Below are positions 57,251 through 64,000 of a stretch of 64,000 bases of DNA, in pieces. The notes beneath the pieces are model-generated. The model was not told the DNA's origin, did not search any database, and worked only from the letters and a program-made list of their open reading frames with translations. The stretch is from Hyaloperonospora brassicae (Eukaryota > Oomycota > Peronosporomycetes > Peronosporales > Peronosporaceae), in NCBI GenBank assembly GCA_947650285.1, contig CANTFL010001207.1:1-64000 (forward strand), read 5' to 3'. The translations under genes were made by a program, and so were the position numbers. Position 1 is the first letter of the stretch. Each line of letters starts with the position of its first letter.

Positions 57251-58665
57251 GTTTTTGACAGCGTTGCACGACTCGTTCCGTTTGTTCTTACGACCCGCTC
57301 GTGTTCCACTCGCTCGCGGCCTGCACTCTGTAAGATCCAGAAACATACCCTTTCCTTGCTGTATTCGTCCTTTAAACGCGCAGCGTCGCCACCGCCGGTG
57401 CTATTACTAAAGCTCGATCGGCAATTTGCTTGAATGTGCCCAACTTTGACGCATTTGCGCGTTTCCTTCCGCTGTGATGGAGCATCGACGTGCTCCGCAA
57501 CGACCTCTTTACCGATCGACGTGGCGATCGTCTCGATGAGCTGCGCGAAGTGCGCAAGTTCCTTAGCGTGCCGAAGGTGCTCGATACGGCTCGGGTCGCA
57601 CTTGGCTTTGATAACGATCTCGATATATGCAGATGCGTGGTTCACAATTTCATTGACAACTAGCGTGTCTGCGCTGTCTCTAGCGCCGCCGATCGCCGCC
57701 ACGTATAAGAAATGATCCGGCCACGTCCTCTTTGATTCCTTGCGCTGCGCGGACAGCGTCATTGCTTGTGCGGTCGTGATTGACGTATTGAACGTCACCA
57801 GCATCCGCCCCCATCACGTATTCGAGTGTCGGCTGCTCAAGCCACCACGTGTCGACTTGATTATTATGGAAGCGCTTGGCCTTCTCGCTTAGGTAGTGGC
57901 CTAAGAGGTCGACTTTAATGTCCTCGGTCCACAGCATTCCGTACGCCGCTTGCGCCATGTTGAAGTGGTGGAGAAACGTGCGACCCTAGTCTTAAAACCC
58001 CAAACCGAGGATACATTAGAACTCCGTCCTATCGAACCTGCGCTCTGTCAGTTTCCGCTGCCGCGCCTCCGGCATCCCGATTTGCATCTGCTGATGCCCG
58101 TACCTCGGTGACTGCGCTGCGGCCTGAGCCGCGCCATACGCACCGGCGGCAACTAACTCGGCTGTCGCTCGCAACTGCACCGGCCTAGGGCTGGCGCACA
58201 CGCGCGCACCTATTGCGGCTGTGGTGGAAGTGCCGTTAAATGCGGCCCAAGAATTTGGAATGGCGAGTACTCTTGACTTAGCGTCGGAGCGCGCACGAGC
58301 GGCGCCCTGTCTGACGGCTTCCGCTCGAAATTCTTAATCGTATCGATGCGCATCGTAGCTGCACCACGGTTTGCGCCGAGCGCCGACGCAAACAAACCGC
58401 TCTAGATGGCACCACGCATTCGCTCGCCTTCTTCGAGCTTGATCTGGCTGGTTTACATGCGGTCCATACGCGACAAATGCGCGTCGAGCACTGCGAGAAT
58501 CTTGCTCTCCTTCGCCGACCCCCTTTCAAAGGCTGGCGTGTCCTCAACGATAGCAGCAGCACGCAGTGAGCACGCTGGGGATGCTATGCGTCCCGTCGAG
58601 GCCCTCGCTTGGCCTGCTGAACCCCGTAATGCCTTGGCGTCTTGTAGTGTATCCATTGGGTTCAT
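57208..58665 (-). pseudogene. gag of the minus-strand Copia
   Basis: The ATG at 58665 (MNPMDTLQDAK) overlaps the primer-binding site. The frame is broken by stops near 58455, 58390 and 58210. Later parts carry YLSEKAKRFHNNQVDTWW (57958-57680) and the C-terminal zinc knuckle remnant KCVKVGHIQANC in 57804-57208, in which the expected second Cys is missing. Confidence 0.85.
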
Positions 58666-58669
58666 AACC
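58658..58669 (-). other. Primer-binding site of the minus-strand Copia
   Basis: GGTTATGAACCC (minus strand) directly follows the 5' LTR. Like the site of the other Copia element it fits the anticodon arm of tRNA-Met (complement of GGGCTCATAACC, one mismatch). Confidence 0.6.
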
Positions 58670-58901
58670 TGTTAGTAAGGGGGAAAGTGAGGTTCTCAAG
58701 GTGAAAAAGATTCTTTATTCGTCTCTGTCTTCTGCATCTTTTGATGCACTAGCTAGCCGTGTTCTCTCTACACCAAACATTCTCTAGCGTCGTTTGGAGA
58801 CTCTTCAAACACACTCTCGCTATCTCCTATGCGTCGCTTAGTGCTACCAAAAAGACACGTCTTTTCATGTCACCAGAAACTGCTACAGGGATAGGCATGC
58901 A
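58670..58901 (-). repeat. 5' LTR of the minus-strand Copia (232 bp)
   Basis: Starts (plus strand) TGTTAGTAAGGGGG, ends at ATGCA; pairs with 53426-53656. The copies differ at many places, more than the LTRs of the element at 1931, so this insertion is older. Confidence 0.88.
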
Positions 58902-59421
58902 TTTCCTTACACCTACACAGTTGACATTGAGATTCACTCGCGCCAGGACGTCGCGTGCACAATCGTGCGAAAATCTCGTAGGTAAAGCAGACAAGCTCAC
59001 TAGGCAAAAGGAAGTGATACAAAGTCTTCACTACCTGGTCCGTTGACCATATTGTGATTCATCTAGAGGTACTAGTTCGATGCTTATGATTGGATTCGTA
59101 CGGGAACCAATTTTCTGATCGGCGAGTCGTTCATATCGCCGCGTAGTCGACGATATCAACTTAAACATCCATACCAGACCCATTTATGCGCCCTAAAGAG
59201 ACCTAAATGTCTGCATCATCAACGGCCTTCGTTGCTACTGACAGTTATGCGGGTAATTGTTCAGATAATGAAACTACGTGTGCGCACGAGTTGAGCGCAG
59301 GCAGCCAGATCAGCCCTATCATGCGACGCCTGCAATCCGATTAGTGGAACAGTTAGAGGCGGCAAGGAACGACTCGAAGCCAACATTTCTCTTGTATAGT
59401 AGGGTGCTGTGAGTGCCCCAT
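58902..59421. other. Spacer between Copia and Gypsy elements
   Basis: 520 bases without a recognised gene or repeat. It is the flank of both elements. Confidence 0.6.
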
Positions 59422-59812
59422 TGTAACGGGGCAGCCCGTTACATGGAATTGTCACTTTAAGAAAAGTGACAATAAAGAATATGAAGCTGAATATTCTTTG
59501 AACAATATCACCGAAGCGGTGATATTGAAGGGTGACCAAAGAGTCTGTTCATTGGTTGATATCTTGATGATATCAACCCAACAATCGCCGCAAGACGCGC
59601 GCAATGAGTGATGACGAGACGTCACCATACATTCAGTTATATTAGCATAATTAAGTTAAGTCAAACAAAGAGACAGTAGTTAAAAGACTTAATTATATTA
59701 ATATAACAGTTCTGCTTTTACCCTACCTACGCTTCCTCGTTCGCCTTGTGTACGTCTGTCGGGGCACCCGAAACCCTTGCGTTAAGTTCACGCAAGGGTG
59801 TGCCCCGTTACA
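59422..59812 (+). repeat. Gypsy 5' LTR (391 bp)
   Basis: Begins TGTAACGGGG and ends CCCCGTTACA, a perfect 10-bp terminal inverted repeat. Pairs with 20-413. Internal hairpins: GTAACGGG/CCCGTTAC at the very start, ATTGTCACTTT/AAAGTGACAAT (59448-59473), AAAGAATAT/ATATTCTTT (59474-59499), CAATATCACC/GGTGATATTG (59503-59527), GTTGATATC/GATATCAAC, TGACG/CGTCA, CCCTTGCGT/ACGCAAGGG. Confidence 0.95.
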
Positions 59813-59814
59813 CC

Positions 59815-59830
59815 TGGTAGCACTTTGTAG
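59815..59830 (+). other. Gypsy primer-binding site
   Basis: TGGTAGCACTTTGTAG starts two bases after the LTR. The first eight bases, TGGTAGCA, fit the 3' end of initiator tRNA-Met (TGCTACCA) of many eukaryotes; the rest need not fit. The complement is at 1-17 in the other copy. Confidence 0.6.
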
Positions 59831-59856
59831 CCCTTCCAAGGACCACAATATCCAAC

Positions 59857-60933
59857 ATGAACATGTTAGATGATGAAGAGACCTTTCACGCCACGCGTGT
59901 AGGGTTTACCCATTTGAGTGACATCGAATGGGGTGCGGTAGAACGAATGAGCTCTACCGTAGGCGGGTTCACCATTAGCGCCATGTTGGAGTCTCTAGAC
60001 AGAGACTAACAACATGCCGCTATAGCTAAGTTCATCCAAAATGAACTTGTCGCCGAAAGGGAGAAAGTAGCCTTGCTTCACCATCAAGGCTCTCAACAGG
60101 CCGAGTAGTTGAGAGAACTCGGTGCTCAACAGACAGAGCTACTACGACAGCAGCAATTCCATGCTGCTGTGGGCGGGACGGCGCATGCGCGTCGTCCCGA
60201 GGTCATGAAAGTTGACATCTCCAAGTACAGTGGAGTCGAGGACGACTCCCTGTTACTATGGTTTGTCAAACTCGACAGATCCTTAAGGGCTCGTCGCGTC
60301 GAAGATGAGCAAATGAAACTCACATTTGCTCAGACCCACTTGGCAGGGCGTGCCAAAACTTGGCCCCTGGAATTCGAGAGTAGCGACCCACATGTGTTTA
60401 GGTCGCCAGATGACTTCAAGTCCCGGCTCAGACAAACGTTTGAGCCGCTAGGAGCTGAGTTCAGGGCTCGTTCTGAGCTCCTGAAACTCAAGCAGGGTAA
60501 GCGTGATGTGCACGCTTACGCACAACATATACGACTACTAGCGAGTAGTATAACTGCCAACCCAGTTCATGAACACACGTTGATTACGGTGTTCATGCAA
60601 GGGCTCGCAGAAGGGCCCGTCAGGAGCCACCTGTTCCGCCTTGAGCTGAATACGCTTGAAGAAGCGATATCAGCCGCGTAACAGGAAGACTTTAGCATGA
60701 GACAGGCTCATGCTAGCTCAAACTCTTATCGTCCACCAAGACGACAAGAGATCGGAGGTCCAGAACCAATGGACCTCTGCTATGTTGAGAGCGAGAGACC
60801 TCGCTCTTCAAACAACAAGCGATTGCAGAGGTGCAATCGCTGTCAGGAGTTAGGGCACTACACATGCGAGTGTAGTGCTCCACGCCCAGTACCAAACAGT
60901 ACTGAGCGAAATGGACGACCATTCGCCAAATAG
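59857..60933 (+). pseudogene. Gypsy gag with zinc knuckle, three in-frame stops
   Basis: ATG at 59857 (MNMLDDEETFHATRVGF) keeps one frame through stops at 60007, 60106 and 60679. The capsid region (60180-60640) has the retrotransposon-gag pattern: DISKYSG, LLLWFVKLDRSL, TFAQTHLAGRAKTWP, FKSRLRQTFEPL, ARSELLKLKQG and FMQGLAEGPVR. A CX2CX4HX4C knuckle CNRCQELGHYTCEC is near 60836-60877. The frame ends at TAG 60931. Readthrough would restore one polypeptide, so decay is mild. Confidence 0.93.
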
Positions 60934-61059
60934 AGCAATGGGCGTGGATCCAGCGCTGTTGCGAAGCCGCAACAGCGAGACGGACCATCAAAAAATGGTC
61001 GGGGTCAGTAGGGGCGGAGCTCCCTACTGATCCAGCAACCTCAAGAGAATTTGCAAATC

Positions 61060-61443
61060 TCTTGACGAAAGTTGCTCTAGATACACAATCATTGTGTGTC
61101 TCTGCACCTGGTGATGACGTTTCGCTCATCACCTTGAAGTCTGGAAGCGACAAATGATTTGTCGCTCCGTGCCCTAGTAGACTGTGGGGCGTCGAACAAC
61201 TTTGTTCGTCGCCAGTCACTAGAGGGTCGTAGGCTCAAGTTCGTTGAGCGCGACATTCCCCTCACAAGGATGACGGTGCGCCTTGCAACAGGCGCATCGA
61301 TTACCGTTAAGAAACGTGTAGTCGGAATCCACTACACGTTGGAGGGCGAACAGTCAATGATGACTTCATCGAATTGGATCTGGATGACAAATTTGATGCC
61401 ATCCTGGGATTACCTTGGCTCAGAAGGTAAGAGCCAAGACTGA
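61060..61443 (+). pseudogene. Gypsy aspartic protease
   Basis: ALVDCGASNNFVRRQSL (61171-61221) is the active-site region. The family normally has DSGA or DTGA; here Cys follows the catalytic Asp, so activity is doubtful. MTVRLATGAS and KKRVVG follow. A shift near 61350 leads to FIELDLDDKFDAILGLPWL in another frame, the conserved ILGLPWL end of the protease. Confidence 0.85.
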
Positions 61444-61869
61444 GCTGGCAGCATCGATCCGTGAAGATGCCTGCCACTTGTTCATCAGATGGCCATCTGA
61501 TGAACATCTTGGAGCGTCCACAAGCGTGTGGATGTTCTGCGAGTGAGTGCGGTGGCCTCACTTGCGGTACGATCGTTAGCACGACTGCACAAGATCACAG
61601 TGTAGTTGATCACTACACTGTGGAGCAAGCTCCCGGCGGCTGTATAGAAGTACAGGTTGCGCCGAAGGTCCACCACTCGAATAAGTCGAGTGGACAGGGA
61701 AGTGGATGCACGCCTAGCGGGCGACATCCTAGCAAGAGTAAACAGGTTGCCCAAAAGCGGCAACATGGATTTCCTAGGTCGACTGGAGTGTCGGCAGTAG
61801 AGGATCGGTACCTAACTGTGGTTGCACAGCCACAGTCAGAAGACGTCGAGGGAATAATTCCTTACGTAC

Positions 61870-64000
61870 TTGAGGAAGGAATTCCTCAAGTCACTTGCTA
61901 AAGGATTAGGCCTTCAGCAATTTGTTAAAAGAAGTTCCCAGGAAGTAACCGAGACGTTGAACGTCTTGGTTAATGACGGATCAAGCGTAGGCGCTTATAC
62001 GCTTGATCTGATTGTGCCTCCGAAGTTGACTTCGGAGATAACTCAGTTTCCAACGCTTGAACCAAAACGTTTCTTTCGTGATCTGCGTAGTGGCAAAGTC
62101 AAGCAGATCTGCATACTCGTCACAGAGGATGAGTATGTGGCCGATATTCGGTCGGCAACAGTATTTGCTGAGAACGAACGGGTTCTCAGCAGCTCATCGA
62201 TGGACGAAAGTGTCCTCGATGAGAAGACTCGGATTGAGCGATACACGTCTCAATCCTGGGAGTCGCTTCAGGCAAATCCTCTGTACAAGGATTTGATCGA
62301 ATTCAGGGATGTGTTCCCTGAATCCGTACCTTGCGAGTTGCCTAAGGACAAAGGCACTCGACACGAGATCGAGCTCAAACCGGGCTCGAAGTACTGTGTC
62401 ATGAAGCAGTGGCCACTGCCTCGTGAACAAGTACTAGCGATCGACAAGTTCTTTGCCGATCGCTTAGCAGCGGGCCATGTGAGGGAATCAACAATCACCT
62501 CACAGCTCTCCGACCTTCTGTGAGCGAAAGGCCACAGGAGGGTGGCGGATAGTGCACGCATTCAACAAATTGAATGCTGCAACGGTACCGGCTCAGACGC
62601 CGATACCGAGGAAGGACGTAATCATAGATGGTATGTCAAAGAGTACCATCTTTTTTTCCATGGATCTGATGGATGGGTTCTATCAGATCTTCATGCGTGA
62701 ACGGGACATCCCGTTCACGGCAGTGAGTATCCCCAGCGGGATGCTGTGGGAGTGTCTAGTTATGCCACAGGGGCTGAGCAATGCCCCTGCAACATTCAAC
62801 AGATGTGTCACAAATCTGTTGAGACCGGTGCGAGACTTCGCACCGAGTTACTTCGACGATGTGTTCGTCCATAGCCGGGCTATGGACGGAAAGACGGACG
62901 TTGAAGTTCACAGAACTCACGTTCGTCAAATTCTTCAACTTATGCGCAAGCATAAGTTGTACGCAAATCTAAAGGGGTGTTTATTCGCGGCTAGCGAAAT
63001 ACCACTTCTTGGGTGCATCGTGGGTAAACTTGGCGTACGCCCTGATTCCGAGAAGACCAAGGCGATCACCGACTGGCCAGTGCCAGTCGATGTCAAGGGA
63101 CTAAGGAAGTTCCTTGGCCTAGCGGCGTACTTGCACAAGTACTCGCGCAACTACGCCGAGATGACTGTTCATTTTTCTTGCTTGCTCAAGAAAAATGTCA
63201 AGTGGTCATGGAACGCTGAGTGCCAGCGTTCCTTTGAGGTTATCAAGCAAAGCTTGATGCAATCGCCGATATTGGCGATTGCAGATTAGGACAGACCATT
63301 TCATGTGGTCTGTGACGCCAGCGATTTTGCAATCGGCTGTGCGTTAATGCAGTTCGATGCAGATGGCGCGGAGCGCGTCATCTGTTATCAGTCGCGTCAG
63401 CTGCAAGCAGCTGAGCGTAATTAACCAGTGCATGACAAGGAACTCCTTGCCATGAAGTACGCACTGGATAAGTTTCGCGTCTATCTCCTGGGAGATAGAC
63501 CGTTTGTTGTCTATACGGACCATGCGTCATTACGCACGGCCGTAAATAGCCCACACCTCTCGCAAAGAATGGCGAGGTGGATGTCTTTCTTCGCGGAGTA
63601 TAACTTCTCCGTGGAGTATAAACCAGGACGACTCAATGTCGTCGCTGATGCGCTTTCGCGCCGGCCCGATTTCGAGCCGGACGCACGAATCAACAGTGAG
63701 GATAAGCCCACTGTTGCGACACTGTCAGTCAGTGTCCCGTCATCAAGTTTACTTGATGACGTACGAAAGGCATACGCGGAAGATAAGGATCTTCTGCGAT
63801 TGATGGATCATCTGGTGAATCCATCCAGTAAATCCATGAGGGATTTACCAGCTTTGTACCGATCCTCATCGGATCGGTACAGTACACGCAACGGGTTGCT
63901 GTATTATACAGCTGTTGCCGACGACACGCCTCGTGTCGTCGTACCCGCTCATCATGATTTGCGTTTACGCATCATGTATGAGTGTCACGATGCCCCAACA
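61870..64000 (+). pseudogene. Gypsy reverse transcriptase-RNase H-integrase start, frameshifted
   Basis: 61870-62523 carries the RT start (FRDVFPESVPCELPKDKGTR, HEIELKPGSKYCVMKQWPLP). A one-base shift near 62508 moves to the frame at 62552: LNAATVPAQTPIPRKD, FFSMDLMDGFYQIFMRE, MPQGLSNAPATFNRCV and the catalytic YFDDVFVHSR (about 62850-62880), then LGVRPDSEKTKAITDWP and LRKFLGLAAYLHKY. After a TAG at 63287 the RNase H goes on with VCDASDFAIGCALMQ, HDKELLAMKYALDKFRVYLL, VYTDHASLRT and NVVADALSRRPDF. The window ends in the integrase zinc-binding part. Confidence 0.95.

Larger units (their letters stand above)
53426..58901 (-). mobile_element. Copia LTR retrotransposon, minus strand, full-length, defective
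   Basis: 5.5-kb element of a different family from the one at 1931. LTRs are at 58670-58901 (5') and 53426-53656 (3'). In element sense gag, zinc knuckle, protease, GAG-pre-integrase, integrase, RT and RNase H follow in order. Every domain carries stops, and the RT catalytic site is altered. No target-site duplication is visible; bases left of the 3' LTR instead match the primer-binding site and gag start. Confidence 0.93.
59422..64000 (+). mobile_element. Ty3/Gypsy element, 5' LTR to RNase H, continues past the window
   Basis: Same family as 1-413. Order is LTR, primer-binding site, gag with zinc knuckle, aspartic protease, reverse transcriptase, RNase H, then the start of the integrase zinc-binding region (DLRLRIMYECHDAP at the window end). 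This is the Gypsy order. gag and pol are broken by stops (60007, 60106, 60679, 63287, 63422) and frameshifts (for instance near 62508). Nearly the whole 4.6 kb is a chain of short perfect inverted repeats. Confidence 0.96.

Overview
The window looks like nuclear DNA of an oomycete, most likely a Phytophthora or downy-mildew relative (inference). Evidence for this: a papain-type protease fused to a C-terminal ML lipid-recognition domain, short GTACGT...YAG introns, a mix of Ty3/Gypsy and Ty1/Copia elements with no bacterial features, and a compact GC-richer gene island set in long AT-rich gene-poor DNA. No species can be named from the sequence alone.

Layout. 1-413 is the 5' LTR of a Ty3/Gypsy element that reads leftwards out of the window. 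1105-1930 is a dead copy of a fatty acid/sterol hydroxylase gene whose 3' end was hit by a full-length Ty1/Copia element (1931-7950). About 8-24.7 kb is AT-rich and gene-poor; it holds short tandem repeats, an inverted-repeat-bounded unit (19075-20010) and a decayed rDNA fragment (ITS2 plus start of the large-subunit rRNA, 22049-22290). 24.8-41 kb is the gene island: the intact hydroxylase (-), a RING-like membrane protein (-), a secreted cathepsin-ML protease (+), OHCU decarboxylase of urate breakdown (+, 4 exons), UDP-GlcNAc pyrophosphorylase (+, 4 exons) and an SRSF1-type splicing factor (-). 41-53.4 kb is AT-rich again, with a second rDNA fragment (about 44.2 kb), an AAT microsatellite and a very old, stop-riddled Copia element (about 46.6-52.0 kb). 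53426-58901 is a younger but dead Copia element on the minus strand. From 59422 a second copy of the 1-413 Gypsy family reads rightwards out of the window, so both window ends carry the same family pointing outwards.

The host genes are unrelated housekeeping and secretory genes: precursor supply for chitin and GPI or N-glycan synthesis (UDP-GlcNAc), purine breakdown, splicing, secreted proteolysis. They do not form a pathway. All open reading frames of the retroelements carry stops or frameshifts.

Main observations. (1) The Gypsy family is tiled almost end to end, LTR and coding region alike, with short perfect inverted repeats (7-11 bp arms, short loops). Where its two LTR copies can be compared, three hairpins have identical stems (60 of 60 stem bases) while all the differences sit in the loops. 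The neighbouring Copia elements do not show this. (2) The first introns of two neighbouring genes are best explained as GC-AG introns, and their second introns end in AAG rather than YAG. (3) A gene duplication about 24 kb apart, one copy broken by Copia, gives a datable insertion. (4) Divergent rDNA pieces are scattered in the AT-rich DNA.
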